DNA of 42,637 nucleotides, from NCBI RefSeq assembly GCF_003949795.1, contig NZ_RPRY01000028.1, positions 1 through 42,637 on the forward strand, in the 5' to 3' direction. Position 1 is the first letter of the stretch, and each line of letters starts with the position of its first letter. The translations under genes and the position numbers were made by a program. The stretch comes from Streptomyces sp. WAC06614. GTDB lineage: Bacteria > Actinomycetota > Actinomycetes > Streptomycetales > Streptomycetaceae. The notes beneath the pieces were generated by a model. That model searched no databases. It saw only the letters and a list, made by a program, of their open reading frames with translations, and was not told where the DNA came from. Positions 25,910 to 35,252 of the stretch are shown here, piece by piece.

Positions 25910-27010
25910 CTACTTCACGACGAGCGAGGTCCACGCCTTGACCCACTGCTCACGGTTCTTGGCGATCGCGTCCGGAGCGACGGTCTCCGGCTTGTCGATC
26001 ACCACGCCGTGCTTGGTGAAGACCTCCGGGAGCTGCGCGTCCTTGAGGACCGGGTTCACGAACATCTTCAGCGGCATGTCCTCCTGGAACTTCTTGCTCA
26101 CCAGGAAGTCGATCAGGGCCTTGCCGCCCTCCTCGTTCGCCGCGCCCTTGAGCAGGCCCGCGAACTCCACCTGGCGGAAGCAGGTGCCGGTGGCCACGCC
26201 CGTGGGGGCCTCGGCCGGCTGCGGCTCGCCGTAGAGGACCTCGACCGGCGGGCTGGAGGCGTAGGAGACCACCAGCGGGCGGTCGCCCTTGGCCTTCTTG
26301 CCGCCCGCGGAGCCGGAGAAGCGCTCGTTGTAGGCCTGCTCCCAGCCGTCGACGACCTCGACGCCGTTGGCCTTGAGCTTGCTCCAGTAGTCCTTCCAGC
26401 CCTCCTCGCCGTACTTGCCGACGCTGGCGAGCAGGAAGCCCAGGCCGGGCGAGGAGGTCGCGGCGTTCTCGGTGACCAGCAGGTTCTTGTACTCGGGCTT
26501 GACCAGGTCGTCGAGGGTCTGCGGCGGCGCGATCTTCTTCTCGGCGAAGTAGGCCTTGTCGTAGTTGACGCAGATGTCGCCGGAGTCGACCGGGGTGACC
26601 CGGTGCTGCGCCTTGTCGAGCTGGACGTCGTCCTTGACGCCGGCCAGGCCCTTGGCCTCGTACGGGGTGAAGAGCCCGTTGTCGAGGGCGCGCGAGAGCA
26701 TGGTGTTGTCGACGCCGAAGAAGACGTCGCCGCGCGGGTGGCCCTTGGTGAGGATCTCCGCGTTGAGGGCGGCGCCCGCGTCCCCGCTCTTGAGCACCTT
26801 GACGGTGTAGCCGGAGGTCTGCTCGAACTCCTTGAGGACCGCGTCGGTCACGTCGAAGGAGTCGTGGCTGACCAGGGTCACGGTCTTCGAGTTCGGGGAC
26901 CCGCTCGCGGCGTCCTTGTCCTGGGCGTCGCCGCCGCCGCACGCGGCCAGCGTCGTCACACCGAGGGCAGCGGCGAGCGCCGTGCCCGCCAGCTTCTTGG
27001 TGGTGCTCAA
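25910..27010 (-). CDS. thiB: Thiamine-binding lipoprotein, ThiB-like
   Basis: A 366-residue extracellular binding lipoprotein with a Sec-type signal and the lipobox LAAC (lipidated C24). VTLVSHDSFDV, PRGDVFFGVDNTMLSRAL, VDSGDICVNYDKAYF, SSPGLGFLLASVGKYGE and SYASSPPVE are typical of the ThiB/TbpA family. The start is taken as TTG at 27010 because AGGAGG lies seven bases upstream and the signal peptide begins there; no ATG or GTG is as well placed. The ribosome binding site is inside a hairpin, and a TPP riboswitch lies upstream, so expression should fall when thiamine pyrophosphate is plentiful. Confidence 0.9.
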   Translation of the reverse strand: MSTTKKLAGTALAAALGVTTLAACGGGDAQDKDAASGSPNSKTVTLVSHDSFDVTDAVLKEFEQTSGYTVKVLKSGDAGAALNAEILTKGHPRGDVFFGVDNTMLSRALDNGLFTPYEAKGLAGVKDDVQLDKAQHRVTPVDSGDICVNYDKAYFAEKKIAPPQTLDDLVKPEYKNLLVTENAATSSPGLGFLLASVGKYGEEGWKDYWSKLKANGVEVVDGWEQAYNERFSGSAGGKKAKGDRPLVVSYASSPPVEVLYGEPQPAEAPTGVATGTCFRQVEFAGLLKGAANEEGGKALIDFLVSKKFQEDMPLKMFVNPVLKDAQLPEVFTKHGVVIDKPETVAPDAIAKNREQWVKAWTSLVVK

Positions 27011-27016
27011 AGTGAT

Positions 27017-27040
27017 TCCTCCTGGAGTGGACCAGGAGAA
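27017..27040 (-). promoter_or_regulatory. Hairpin that sequesters the thiB ribosome binding site
   Basis: On the minus-strand RNA, TTCTCCTGG pairs with CCAGGAGGA over a 6-base loop (nine pairs, one G-U). The AGGAGG at 27018-27023 is inside the stem. It probably serves as the translational output of the riboswitch upstream. Confidence 0.6.
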
Positions 27041-27119
27041 GACGCGGCCCCGCCCGGGCGCTGACGATCTGACGATACGGAGCGGACGCCCGGGCAGGGC
27101 GCAACAGCTTGAGGTGATG

Positions 27120-27213
27120 ACCGAACTTCCTACCCAGAATGACCTGGGCAAGGTTCTGAGGGTCTGCGGCTGACGGTTGCCGCACTCTCAGCGCTGTGGC
27201 GCTCCCCTGTCGG
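27120..27213 (-). promoter_or_regulatory. TPP (THI-box) riboswitch
   Basis: Read on the minus strand, the element has the THI-box parts in order: CAGGGGAGCGCC, then CGCTGAGAGTGCGGC with the conserved CTGAGA, then GCAGACCCTCAGAACCTTG, and CCCAG/CTGGG closing the pyrophosphate-side arm, ending TAGGAAG. It starts 26 bases after the rlmN stop codon and ends about 110 bases before thiB. It senses thiamine pyrophosphate and controls the thiBPQ operon. The arm loop reads GTCATT rather than the usual GATAAT-like sequence. Confidence 0.88.
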
Positions 27214-27238
27214 AATATGTGGATGTACGGCTGCCAGA

Positions 27239-28351
27239 TTACCGCTCGCTCGCCGCGAGCTGGCCGCAGGCTCCGTCGATCTCCTGTCCGCGGGTGTCCC
27301 GGACCGTGACGGGCACGCCGTGGTTCGCGATGGCCTGCACGAACGCCCGCTCGTCCTCGGGACGGGAGGCGGTCCACTTCGAGCCGGGGGTCGGGTTCAG
27401 CGGGATCAGGTTCACGTGGACCCGCTTGCCCTTGAGGAGGCGGCCCAGCAGGTCGCCGCGCCAGGCCTGGTCGTTGATGTCGCGGATCAGGGCGTATTCG
27501 ATGGAGATCCGGCGGCCGGACTTCTCTGCGTACTCCCAGGCGGCGTCGAGGACCTCGCGGACCTTCCAGCGGGTGTTGACCGGGACCAGGGTGTCGCGCA
27601 GCTCGTCGTCGGGGGCGTGCAGGGAGACGGCGAGGCGGCACTTGAAGCCCTCGTCGGCGAACCGGAGCATGGCCGGGACCAGGCCGACCGTGGAGACGGT
27701 GATACCGCGCTGGGACAGGCCCAGGCCGTCCGGCTCGGGGTCGGTCAGCCGGCGGATGGCGCCGACGACCCGCTTGTAGTTGGCCAGCGGCTCGCCCATG
27801 CCCATGAAGACGATGTTGGACAGCCGCGCCGGGCCGCCGGGAACCTCGCCGTCGCGCAGGGCGCGCATGCCGTCGACGATCTGGTGGACGATCTCCGCGG
27901 TGGACAGGTTGCGGTCCAGACCCGCCTGGCCGGTGGCGCAGAACGGGCAGTTCATGCCGCAGCCGGCCTGCGAGGAGATGCACATGGTCACCCGGTCGGG
28001 GTAACGCATCAGGACGGACTCCACGAGGGTGCCGTCGTGCAGCTTCCACAGGGTCTTGCGGGTGGTGTCCTCGTCGCAGGAGATGTGCCGGACGACCGAC
28101 ATCAGGTCGGGCAGCAGCTCCTGCTGGAGCTTCTCGCGGGAGGCGGCGGGGATGTCGGTCCACTCCGCCGGGTCGTGGGCGTAGCGGGCGAAGTAGTGCT
28201 GGGAGAGCTGCTTGGCCCGGAACGGCTTCTCGCCGATCGCGGCGACCGCCTCGCGGCGCTCGGCGGGGCTGAGGTCGGCGAGGTGCCGCGGGGGCTTCTT
28301 GGCTCCGCGCGGGGCGACGAAGGTGAGCTCTCCCGGTGCGGGGCGGGCCAT
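27239..28351 (-). CDS. rlmN: 23S rRNA/tRNA adenine-C2 methyltransferase RlmN
   Basis: A 370-residue radical-SAM enzyme that methylates A2503 of 23S rRNA and A37 of some tRNAs. The iron-sulfur cluster motif is C131-x3-C135-x2-C138 (CGMNCPFC). The SAM-binding [11 protein letters not shown] and the C-terminal methyl-carrying Cys (GACGQL, C362) are present. The length is normal. The ATG has GAGGAG nine bases upstream. It follows cdsA on the same strand after 106 bases, and the thiamine riboswitch begins just after its stop. Confidence 0.95.
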   Translation of the reverse strand: MARPAPGELTFVAPRGAKKPPRHLADLSPAERREAVAAIGEKPFRAKQLSQHYFARYAHDPAEWTDIPAASREKLQQELLPDLMSVVRHISCDEDTTRKTLWKLHDGTLVESVLMRYPDRVTMCISSQAGCGMNCPFCATGQAGLDRNLSTAEIVHQIVDGMRALRDGEVPGGPARLSNIVFMGMGEPLANYKRVVGAIRRLTDPEPDGLGLSQRGITVSTVGLVPAMLRFADEGFKCRLAVSLHAPDDELRDTLVPVNTRWKVREVLDAAWEYAEKSGRRISIEYALIRDINDQAWRGDLLGRLLKGKRVHVNLIPLNPTPGSKWTASRPEDERAFVQAIANHGVPVTVRDTRGQEIDGACGQLAASER

Positions 28352-28457
28352 GGCAGGTACTCCTCGGAAGACGAAAGGCGCGCCGCATGCAGCAGCGCGC
28401 CCTTCCAGGGTACCGGCAGTGCCCGGGCCCGGCCCCGGACCCGGACGGCGGACGGTC

Positions 28458-29441
28458 TCAGCCCGTGCCGACGAAGGCCGCCAGGAGCAGCCACACCACG
28501 GGGGCCGTGGGCAGCAGCGAGTCCAGGCGGTCCATGATGCCGCCGTGGCCCGGCAGCAGGGTGCCCATGTCCTTGATGCCCAGGTCCCGCTTGATCATCG
28601 ACTCGCCGAGGTCGCCGAGCGTGGCGCTGACCGCCACGGCCAGGCCCAGGATCAGGCCCTGCCACCAGCTTCCGCCGTCGATCAGGAACTGCATGCACAG
28701 CGCGCCGGCGGCCATGGCGAACGCCACCGCGCCGAACAGGCCCTCGCGGGTCTTGCCGGGGCTGATGCGCGGGGCGAGCTTGTGCTTGCCGAAGCGCCAG
28801 CCGACCGCGTAGGCACCGGTGTCGCTGACCACGGTCAGCACCAGGAAGGTGACCACGCGCTGCGGGCCGTCGTCGGCGGTGAGCATCATCGCCACGAACG
28901 TGGCCAGGAACGGCACGTAGAACGCGGCGAACACACCGGCCGTGACGTCCTTGAGGTAGTCCTCCGGCGGCTCGGTCATCCGCCACACGAGCACGGCGAG
29001 CGCCGTGAGGGCCATCGCCACCCAGGCGCCCTCGGCCCCGCGGACGTACCCGGCGATGACCATGGCCGCGCCACCGAGGGCGAGCGGCACCAGGGGCGCC
29101 TTGATTCCCTTGCGCTCCTGCAGCCGCGAGGTCAGCTCCCACAGGCCGACGACGACCGCGACGGCGATGACGCCGACGAAGACCGCCTTGACGATGAACA
29201 GCGAAGCGAAGATCACCGCACCGAGGCCGACGCCGACCCCTATGGCCGCACGCAGGTCGCGCCCCGCCCGCTTCTTGGGCGGCGGCGGGGAGGAGGCCTG
29301 CGGGGCCTGCGAAGGTGGCGTGGGCATGGGCTCCTGCGGCGGCAGCTCGGTAGGGACCGGGGGGCCGCCCGGAAGGGCAGCTCCCCGATCATAAGCCGCA
29401 CCCACGGGAACCGGCTCCGCGGCCCAGGGAGAGTCGTTCAT
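28458..29441 (-). CDS. cdsA: Phosphatidate cytidylyltransferase
   Basis: A 327-residue membrane enzyme that makes CDP-diacylglycerol from phosphatidate and CTP, the branch point of phospholipid synthesis. A Pro-rich cytoplasmic N-terminus of about 60 residues precedes multiple spans. The C-terminal signature reads [18 protein letters not shown] followed by [12 protein letters not shown], and [19 protein letters not shown] with SPGKTREG is also diagnostic. Its ATG overlaps the frr stop by one base (TGATG), so it is translationally coupled to frr. Confidence 0.95.
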   Translation of the reverse strand: MNDSPWAAEPVPVGAAYDRGAALPGGPPVPTELPPQEPMPTPPSQAPQASSPPPPKKRAGRDLRAAIGVGVGLGAVIFASLFIVKAVFVGVIAVAVVVGLWELTSRLQERKGIKAPLVPLALGGAAMVIAGYVRGAEGAWVAMALTALAVLVWRMTEPPEDYLKDVTAGVFAAFYVPFLATFVAMMLTADDGPQRVVTFLVLTVVSDTGAYAVGWRFGKHKLAPRISPGKTREGLFGAVAFAMAAGALCMQFLIDGGSWWQGLILGLAVAVSATLGDLGESMIKRDLGIKDMGTLLPGHGGIMDRLDSLLPTAPVVWLLLAAFVGTG

Positions 29442-29998
29442 CAGACCTCGAGCAGCTCGGCTTCCTTGTGCTTGAGCAGCTCGTCCACCTGCGCGACGTA
29501 CTTCGCGGTGGTGTCGTCGAGCTCCTTCTCGGCGCGGCGCACCTCGTCCTCGCCGGCCTCCTTGTCCTTGACCAGCTTGTCGAGGGCGTCCTTGGCCTTG
29601 CGGCGCACGGAGCGGATCGACACGCGCGAGTCCTCGGCCTTGCCCTTGGCGACCTTGATGTAGTCGCGGCGGCGCTCCTCGGTCAGCTCGGGGAACACCA
29701 CGCGGATGATGTTGCCGTCGTTGCTCGGGTTGACGCCCAGGTCGGAGTCGCGGATGGCCTGCTCGATGTTGCGCAGGGCGCTCTTGTCGAACGGGGTGAC
29801 GACGGCCATGCGCGGCTCGGGCACGGAGAACGACGCCAGCTGGTTGATGGGCGTGATGGCGCCGTAGTAGTCCGCCACGATCTTGTTGAACATCGCCGGG
29901 TGCGCACGGCCGGTGCGGATCGCGGCGAAGTCCTCCTTGGCCACCACGACGGCCTTCTCCATCTTCTCCTCGGCCTCGAGGAGGATTTCTTCGATCAC
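29441..29998 (-). CDS. frr: Ribosome recycling factor
   Basis: A 185-residue protein, exactly the standard length, from a GTG at 29998 ([17 protein letters not shown]) with AGGAG six bases upstream. The frame is open farther upstream but the extra residues are not conserved. [14 protein letters not shown] and [20 protein letters not shown] are the family signatures. It splits post-termination ribosomes together with EF-G. It is preceded by pyrH and overlaps cdsA. Confidence 0.95.
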   Translation of the reverse strand: MIEEILLEAEEKMEKAVVVAKEDFAAIRTGRAHPAMFNKIVADYYGAITPINQLASFSVPEPRMAVVTPFDKSALRNIEQAIRDSDLGVNPSNDGNIIRVVFPELTEERRRDYIKVAKGKAEDSRVSIRSVRRKAKDALDKLVKDKEAGEDEVRRAEKELDDTTAKYVAQVDELLKHKEAELLEV

Positions 29999-30045
29999 CA
30001 CGTGCTCCTGCATGTCTTGAATGGATGGTTCAGGCGGGCGGGCGT

Positions 30046-30066
30046 GCCGGGCCACGGGGGCCCGGC
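30046..30066 (-). terminator. Hairpin between pyrH and frr
   Basis: GCCGGGCC (30046-30053) and GGCCCGGC (30059-30066) form a perfect 8-bp stem with a 5-base loop, directly after the pyrH stop. It probably acts as a partial terminator or message-stabilising stem, since frr must still be expressed. Confidence 0.5.
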
Positions 30067-30073
30067 GGAGCGC

Positions 30074-30856
30074 TCAGGCCCGGGTGCCCTGGTCGCTCAC
30101 GAGCGTGCCGATCTTCTCACCCTTGACGGCACGGGCGATATTGCCCTCGGCGAGCAGTTCGAAGACCAGGATCGGCAGCTTGTTGTCGCGGCACAGCGTG
30201 ATGGCGGTGGCGTCGGCGACCTTGAGGTCGCGGGCGAGCACCTCGCCGTACTCCAGGGCGTCGAACTTGACGGCGTCCGGGTTGGCCTTCGGGTCGGAGT
30301 CGTACACGCCGTCCACGCCGTTCTTGCCCATGAGCAGCGCCTCGGCGTCGATCTCCAGGGCGCGCTGGGCGGCGGTGGTGTCCGTGGAGAAGTAGGGCAT
30401 GCCCATACCGGCGCCGAAGATCACGACGCGGCCCTTCTCCAGGTGCCGGACGGCGCGCAGCGGGATGTACGGCTCGGCGACCTGACCCATGGTGATGGCG
30501 GTCTGGACGCGGGAGTCGATGCCTTCCTTCTCCAGGAAGTCCTGGAGGGCGAGGCAGTTCATGACCGTGCCGAGCATGCCCATGTAGTCGGAGCGGGCAC
30601 GGTCCATGCCGCGCTGCTGGAGCTCGGCGCCTCGGAAGAAGTTGCCGCCGCCGATGACGACGGCGATCTCGGCGCCGTCACGGACGACGCCCGCGATCTC
30701 GCGCGCGATGGCGTGCACGACGTCGGGGTCGACACCCAGCCCGCCGCCGCCGGAGAAGGCTTCGCCCGACAGCTTCAGCAGGAAACGGCGGACGCCCTTG
30801 CGGTCGTGGTCGCTCTGGTCGTGGGATGCGGTGTGGGGGTCCACGCCCTGATTCAT
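30074..30856 (-). CDS. pyrH: Uridylate kinase
   Basis: A 260-residue amino-acid-kinase-fold enzyme that phosphorylates UMP to UDP, used for RNA and cell-wall precursors. [35 protein letters not shown] and [12 protein letters not shown] are diagnostic. The ATG at 30856 has GGAG five bases upstream. About 18 polar residues precede the conserved core, as in other actinobacteria. It lies between tsf and frr, with a terminator-like hairpin on each side. Confidence 0.95.
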   Translation of the reverse strand: MNQGVDPHTASHDQSDHDRKGVRRFLLKLSGEAFSGGGGLGVDPDVVHAIAREIAGVVRDGAEIAVVIGGGNFFRGAELQQRGMDRARSDYMGMLGTVMNCLALQDFLEKEGIDSRVQTAITMGQVAEPYIPLRAVRHLEKGRVVIFGAGMGMPYFSTDTTAAQRALEIDAEALLMGKNGVDGVYDSDPKANPDAVKFDALEYGEVLARDLKVADATAITLCRDNKLPILVFELLAEGNIARAVKGEKIGTLVSDQGTRA

Positions 30857-30882
30857 GGGATCTCCTCGTGCACATACGAAGA

Positions 30883-30929
30883 AGGCCATTGCCGGTGGGT
30901 CCTTGCGGTTCCCTCTACGGCAATGGCCT
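30883..30929 (-). terminator. Terminator or attenuator between tsf and pyrH
   Basis: AGGCCATTGCCG (30883-30894) and CGGCAATGGCCT (30918-30929) form a perfect 12-bp stem with a 23-base loop, about 90 bases past the tsf stop. The transcript then reads TCTTCG. It probably separates rpsB-tsf from pyrH-frr expression. Confidence 0.65.
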
Positions 30930-31018
30930 CCTCGTCAGATCTGCGGTCGTCCTGCGCGAACGCGGACGACTGCCTCAGACCCTACCGGGGTCCGGGTGTC
31001 CGTCGCGTACGGACGGAC

Positions 31019-31852
31019 TCAGATGCCGACCTTGATGCGGGTGAAGCGCTTCAGGGTGACACCGGCCTCGTCCAGGATCTGCTGGACGGTCTTCTTGTTG
31101 TCCAGCGCGTACGGCTGGCCGAGGAGGGTGGCCTCCTTGAAGAAGCCGTTGATGCGACCCTCGACGATCTTCGGGAGCGCAGCCTCGGGCTTGCCCTCGG
31201 CGCGGGTGGTCTCCTCGGCGACACGACGCTCGGTCTCGACGACCTCGGCCGGGACGTCGTCCTTGGAGAGGTACTTCGGCGCGAAGGCGGCGATGTGCTG
31301 GGCGACACCGCGGGCGACGTCGCTCTCCTTGTCGAGCTCGACCAGGACACCGATCTGCGGGGGCAGGTCGGGCATGGTGCGGTGCATGTAGGCGTGCACG
31401 TAGCCGTTGTCGTACTGCGCGAAGCGGTCCAGGACGATCTTCTCGCCCAGGTTCGCGTTGGCCTCGTCCACGAACGCCTGGACGGTCTTGCCGGCCTCGA
31501 TCTCGGAGGCGAGCAGCGCGGCGATGTCGGCCGGCTTGGTGGCGGCGACGTGCGCGGCGATGGCCTTGGCGACGTCCTGGAACTTGTCACCCTTGGCGAC
31601 GAAGTCCGTCTCGCACTTCAGCTCGACCAGGACACCGGAGGTGGCGTCGTCGGCGATGAGGGACACGACGGCACCGTTCTCGGCAGAACGGCCCTCGCGC
31701 TTGGCGACGCCCTTCTGACCCTTGATGCGCAGCGCCTCGACGGCCTTGTCGACGTTGCCGTCGGCCTCGTCCAGGGCCTTCTTGCAGTCCATCATGCCGG
31801 CGCCGGTGAGCTCGCGGAGCTTCTTGACGTCAGCGGCGGTGTAGTTCGCCAT
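31019..31852 (-). CDS. tsf: Elongation factor Ts
   Basis: A 277-residue guanine-nucleotide exchange factor for EF-Tu. The N-terminal UBA-like motif ([20 protein letters not shown]) and the core signature [12 protein letters not shown] are present, and the protein ends TRIKVGI. The ATG start directly precedes ANYTAADV. It follows rpsB after 135 bases that contain two hairpins, the usual actinobacterial order. Confidence 0.96.
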   Translation of the reverse strand: MANYTAADVKKLRELTGAGMMDCKKALDEADGNVDKAVEALRIKGQKGVAKREGRSAENGAVVSLIADDATSGVLVELKCETDFVAKGDKFQDVAKAIAAHVAATKPADIAALLASEIEAGKTVQAFVDEANANLGEKIVLDRFAQYDNGYVHAYMHRTMPDLPPQIGVLVELDKESDVARGVAQHIAAFAPKYLSKDDVPAEVVETERRVAEETTRAEGKPEAALPKIVEGRINGFFKEATLLGQPYALDNKKTVQQILDEAGVTLKRFTRIKVGI

Positions 31853-31893
31853 GAGTCTGTGATTCTCTCTCGAAGTCGTAGATCTACGGGTGA

Positions 31894-31975
31894 ACGGCGG
31901 AGGAGTCGCGCTCGTGGCACGCCTCCCCCGCCGTCATCGTCCGTGCTGCGAGTGCCCGGAACGTGAACGCCGGGC
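31894..31975 (-). promoter_or_regulatory. Two intercistronic hairpins between rpsB and tsf
   Basis: Hairpin A pairs 31894-31905 with 31923-31934 (12 bp, one G-U on the transcript). Hairpin B pairs GCCCGG at 31954-31959 with CCGGGC at 31970-31975. B lies directly after the rpsB stop. They may adjust the S2 to EF-Ts ratio by partial termination or RNA processing. Confidence 0.5.
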
Positions 31976-31987
31976 GCTCTCAGTGGG

Positions 31988-32842
31988 TCAGGCCTGCTCG
32001 GCCTCGGCGGCCGGAGCCTCCGCAGCGGGGGCCTCGGCGGCGGCCGGGGCCTCGTCCGCCTTCTTCTCACCCTCGAGCAGGTCGCGCTCCCACTCGGCGA
32101 GCGGCTCGCCGGCGGCCTTGTCGCCCGGCTTCGAGTCACCGGCGGCAACGCCGGAACGGGCGATCAGGCCCTCGGCGACGGCGTCGGCGATCACGCGGGT
32201 GAGCAGGGTGACGGAGCGGATCGCGTCGTCGTTGCCCGGGATCTTGTAGTCGACCTCGTCGGGGTCGCAGTTGGTGTCGAGGATCGCGACGACCGGGATG
32301 TGGAGCTTGCGCGCCTCACCGACGGCGATGTGCTCCTTCTTGGTGTCGACGATCCAGACGGCGCTCGGCACCTTCTGCATCTCGCGGATACCACCGAGGG
32401 TCTTCTCCAGCTTGGCCTTCTCGCGGGAGAGGACCAGGAGCTCCTTCTTGGTGAGGCCGGAGGCGGCCACGTCCTCGAAGTCGATCGCCTCGAGCTCCTT
32501 CAGACGCTGAAGGCGCTTGTAGACGGTGGAGAAGTTGGTGAGCATGCCACCCAGCCAGCGCTGGTTGACGTACGGCATGCCGACGCGGGTCGCCTGCTCG
32601 GCGATCGCCTCCTGCGCCTGCTTCTTGGTGCCGACGAACATGATGGAGCCGCCGTGCGCGACGGTCTCCTTGACGAACTCGTAGGCGCGGTCGATGTACG
32701 ACAGCGACTGGAGCAGGTCGATGATGTAGATGCCGTTGCGCTCGGTGAAGATGAAGCGCTTCATCTTCGGGTTCCAGCGACGGGTCTGGTGACCGAAGTG
32801 GACGCCGCTCTCCAGCAGCTCCCGCATCGTGACGACGGCCAT
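31988..32842 (-). CDS. rpsB: 30S ribosomal protein S2
   Basis: A 284-residue protein: [45 protein letters not shown] and the two signatures of the family are all clear. The C-terminal 50 or so residues form an acidic Ala/Glu/Pro tail ([15 protein letters not shown]), usual in high-GC actinobacteria. The ATG has AGGAG nine bases upstream. It begins the rpsB-tsf unit, with about 250 bases of promoter region shared with the divergent M23 peptidase gene. Confidence 0.97.
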   Translation of the reverse strand: MAVVTMRELLESGVHFGHQTRRWNPKMKRFIFTERNGIYIIDLLQSLSYIDRAYEFVKETVAHGGSIMFVGTKKQAQEAIAEQATRVGMPYVNQRWLGGMLTNFSTVYKRLQRLKELEAIDFEDVAASGLTKKELLVLSREKAKLEKTLGGIREMQKVPSAVWIVDTKKEHIAVGEARKLHIPVVAILDTNCDPDEVDYKIPGNDDAIRSVTLLTRVIADAVAEGLIARSGVAAGDSKPGDKAAGEPLAEWERDLLEGEKKADEAPAAAEAPAAEAPAAEAEQA

Positions 32843-32997
32843 GGCCGTATCTCCTTGGTTTCTCGGTTTCATTCCTGACGCCCCGGCGCGTCCTGCCCCC
32901 GTCGAAGGGGACCGAGGGACGCTGCCGCCTGACCGTGAGACCGGCCGGCGCTGGGGCGTGCGAAGTCGACCCGGTGACCCGGATCGCCACAAGAAGT

Positions 32998-33012
32998 GTA
33001 CGGGACCCGTAC
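32998..33012. promoter_or_regulatory. 15-bp palindrome in the rpsB/M23 divergent region
   Basis: GTACGGGACCCGTAC is a perfect 7-1-7 palindrome, 156 bases upstream of rpsB and 86 before the M23 gene. A TACACT reading on the minus strand overlaps its left edge and could be an rpsB -10 box. Two DnaA-box-like sequences lie at 33031-33057. The rest of 32843-33098 shows nothing else. Confidence 0.35.
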
Positions 33013-33098
33013 CCGTGCCGGGTGACGCGGCCGTCCACAAGCCGCCGGTCGTCCACAGGCCGGAGCGGGCGGCGGGGGTCCTGCGGGACGCTGCGGGC

Positions 33099-34271
33099 AT
33101 GACGACGATGCTTCTGATCATGCTGCTGGCCGTGCTCCCGGGGCCCGGCCCGGCGCCCTTCGTACGGCCGCTCCCGGCGCCGCTGGAGGTGCTGCGCTGG
33201 TACGACCCGCCACCCACCCCGTACGCCGCCGGGCACCGGGGCGTGGACCTGGCCGCGCGTGCCGGGGACGGGGTCCGGGCGGTGGGACCCGGGCGGGTCC
33301 ATTACGCCGGACAGGTGGCGGGGCGCGGCGTGCTCTCGCTCACCCTCCCGGGCGGCCTGCGCACCACGTACGAGCCGGTGCGGGCCCTGGTGGCCGAAGG
33401 GGCCGAGGTGAGCGCCGGCCAGGTGGTGGCCGTGCTCACCGAGGGCGGCCACTGCGGGGCGTCCTGCCTGCACTGGGGGCTGCTGGCGGGCGAGGCGTAC
33501 CTCGACCCGCTGGCCGTGCTGCCGCGCACGGTGCCCCGGCTGCTGCCGCTGGCCGTGCTGCCGCGCACGGTGCCCCGGCTGCTGCCGCTGGCCGGCTCAG
33601 CCCCGTACGCCGCGCAGGGCCATGGCGACGGCCACCTCGGTGACCTCGGCGGGGTCCTCGGCGGCGCCGAGCTCGATCCGGCGGACCGCCGCGTCCACGA
33701 CGCCCTGGAGCAGCATGGCGGCCAGCGTGGGCCGGGCGTGGCCGAGCGCGGCGAGCGCCTCGACGACCATGGCCACGAGCCCGCCGTGGGCGGCCCGGAT
33801 CTTCTCGCGGGCGCCGGCGTCCAGCTCGCTCGCGGAGATCGCCACGACCGCGCGGTGCCGGCGGTCGCCGACCAGGGCGAGCTGGCTGCGCACATAGGCC
33901 TCGATCTTGGCCTGCGGCTCCTCGACGGCCTCCATGGCGGCCTCGATCTCGGCCGCCCAGACCGGGAAGTCCACGGCGCACAGTTCCTCGACCACGGCGG
34001 CGCGGGAGCGGAAGTACTCGTAGACGGAGGACCGGGCGAGCCCGGTCCGCTCGGCGAGGGCGGGGAAGGTCAGGGCCTCCGTCCCGCCGTCGGACAGCAG
34101 GGACCGCGCGGCGTCCAGCAGGGCGGCGCGCTGCATCGTCCGGTGCTCGGCCACGGAGGCCGCTCGAATCCTGGGCACCCGTCCACTGTACGGAGCGGGC
34201 GCAAGGTCAGCGGCCGACATCCGCCAGCTTTGCCCGGAGTTGCAGCACGGACTTGGTGTGGATCTGGCTGA
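33099..34271 (+). CDS. M23-family peptidase-like protein, stop codon lost
   Basis: Residues 1 to about 165 form a small exported LytM/M23 protein: a hydrophobic start ([11 protein letters not shown]), [17 protein letters not shown] with the metal-binding His-x3-Asp, and [22 protein letters not shown]. The second motif has Cys-Leu-His where HLH is usual, so a metal ligand may be missing. The family cuts peptidoglycan peptides. After a perfect 39-bp duplication the frame has no stop and runs through the antisense of the tetR gene to 34271, giving about 390 residues, the second half being non-homologous. The functional gene probably once ended near 33595. The true end and activity are uncertain. 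Confidence 0.6.
   Translation: MTTMLLIMLLAVLPGPGPAPFVRPLPAPLEVLRWYDPPPTPYAAGHRGVDLAARAGDGVRAVGPGRVHYAGQVAGRGVLSLTLPGGLRTTYEPVRALVAEGAEVSAGQVVAVLTEGGHCGASCLHWGLLAGEAYLDPLAVLPRTVPRLLPLAVLPRTVPRLLPLAGSAPYAAQGHGDGHLGDLGGVLGGAELDPADRRVHDALEQHGGQRGPGVAERGERLDDHGHEPAVGGPDLLAGAGVQLARGDRHDRAVPAVADQGELAAHIGLDLGLRLLDGLHGGLDLGRPDREVHGAQFLDHGGAGAEVLVDGGPGEPGPLGEGGEGQGLRPAVGQQGPRGVQQGGALHRPVLGHGGRSNPGHPSTVRSGRKVSGRHPPALPGVAARTWCGSG
33510..33587 (+). repeat. Perfect 39-bp tandem duplication
   Basis: Two identical 39-bp units (33510-33548, 33549-33587) plus six bases of a third encode [13 protein letters not shown] twice at the C-terminal end of the M23 homology. Being an exact copy, it is likely recent and probably arose by replication slippage. 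Confidence 0.9.
33597..34178 (-). CDS. TetR-family transcriptional regulator
   Basis: A 193-residue repressor. The N-terminal DNA-binding domain reads [36 protein letters not shown]; the C-terminal ligand domain is helical ([33 protein letters not shown]). The GTG at 34178 was chosen because the frame above it is antisense to other sequence. It lies 28 bases downstream of whiG on the same strand, so it may be co-transcribed with it. Its targets are unknown. Confidence 0.87.
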   Translation of the reverse strand: MPRIRAASVAEHRTMQRAALLDAARSLLSDGGTEALTFPALAERTGLARSSVYEYFRSRAAVVEELCAVDFPVWAAEIEAAMEAVEEPQAKIEAYVRSQLALVGDRRHRAVVAISASELDAGAREKIRAAHGGLVAMVVEALAALGHARPTLAAMLLQGVVDAAVRRIELGAAEDPAEVTEVAVAMALRGVRG

Positions 34272-35043
34272 CCCGGCTCTCGGTGACGCCGAGCACATGA
34301 CCGATCTCGGCGAGGGTGAGCCCCTCGTAGTAGTAGAGGGTGACGACGGTCTTCTCCCGCTCGGGCAGCGTGTTGATCGCCCGGGCCAACAGCCGGCGCA
34401 GCTCACGGTCCTCGGCGACCTCCTCCGGGTCGTCGGCGGCGGTGTCCTCCAGGGTGTCCATCAGGGACAGCCGGTCGCCGCCCTCGCCGCCGACGTGCAG
34501 CAGCTCCTCCAGCGCGACCACGTTGGCCAGGGACAACTGGCTGAAGACCGTGTGGAGTTCCTCGACGGCGATGCCCATCTCGGCGGCCACCTCGGTCTCG
34601 GTGGGGGTGCGCCGGAGCTGGGCCTCCAAGGTGGCGTAGGCCCGTTCGACGGCCCGCGCCTTCTGCCGCACGGAGCGCGGGATCCAGTCCAGGGCCCGCA
34701 GCTCGTCGATCATCGCGCCGCGGATCCGGGTGATCGCGTACGTCTCGAACTTGATGGAGCGGTCGATGTCGAACTTCTCGATGGCGTCGATCAGCCCGAA
34801 GACCCCGGAGGAGACGAAGTCGGCCTGTTCGACGTTGGGCGGCAGGCCCACGCTGACCCGGCCGGCCACGTACTTCACCAGGGGTGAGTAGTGCAGGATC
34901 AGCTGCTCGCGCAGCCGCTCGTCCCCGGTGTCCTTGTACGAGCGCCACAGCGTGTCCAGGGACGAGGGCGCGGTGGACCGCACGCTGCCACGGGCAGCGG
35001 GGGGCACCGCAGCGCGGTCAGACCCTGAGGTGTGCTGGGGCAT
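34207..35043 (-). CDS. whiG: RNA polymerase sigma factor WhiG
   Basis: A 278-residue sigma factor of the FliA/WhiG group that starts aerial hypha sporulation in Streptomyces. Region 2 is intact ([59 protein letters not shown]), region 3 follows ([14 protein letters not shown]), and region 4 ends [20 protein letters not shown] with [20 protein letters not shown] 30-residue Ser/Ala-rich N-terminus precedes it. The 209-base gap upstream (35044-35252) holds its leader and the dprA end; I see no clear promoter there. Confidence 0.95.
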   Translation of the reverse strand: MPQHTSGSDRAAVPPAARGSVRSTAPSSLDTLWRSYKDTGDERLREQLILHYSPLVKYVAGRVSVGLPPNVEQADFVSSGVFGLIDAIEKFDIDRSIKFETYAITRIRGAMIDELRALDWIPRSVRQKARAVERAYATLEAQLRRTPTETEVAAEMGIAVEELHTVFSQLSLANVVALEELLHVGGEGGDRLSLMDTLEDTAADDPEEVAEDRELRRLLARAINTLPEREKTVVTLYYYEGLTLAEIGHVLGVTESRVSQIHTKSVLQLRAKLADVGR

Positions 35044-35252
35044 GCTTCGCCTTTGTGGGGGCCGGATTCGTGGGGAGCGTAGCGTGACGGAACAGTCGCG
35101 GTGCGCGAAGAGTACGGGATCGTGCGGGGCCGCCGAGGCTGTCCCCGTCGCACGGGAGGTCCGGGACCGGCGCCCCGCGCACGGTCCCGGCGGCTGCCAC
35201 CGGAAGGACGGCTTCTGTCATCGGCTTCACTCTTTCACCGGAACACCCCTGG

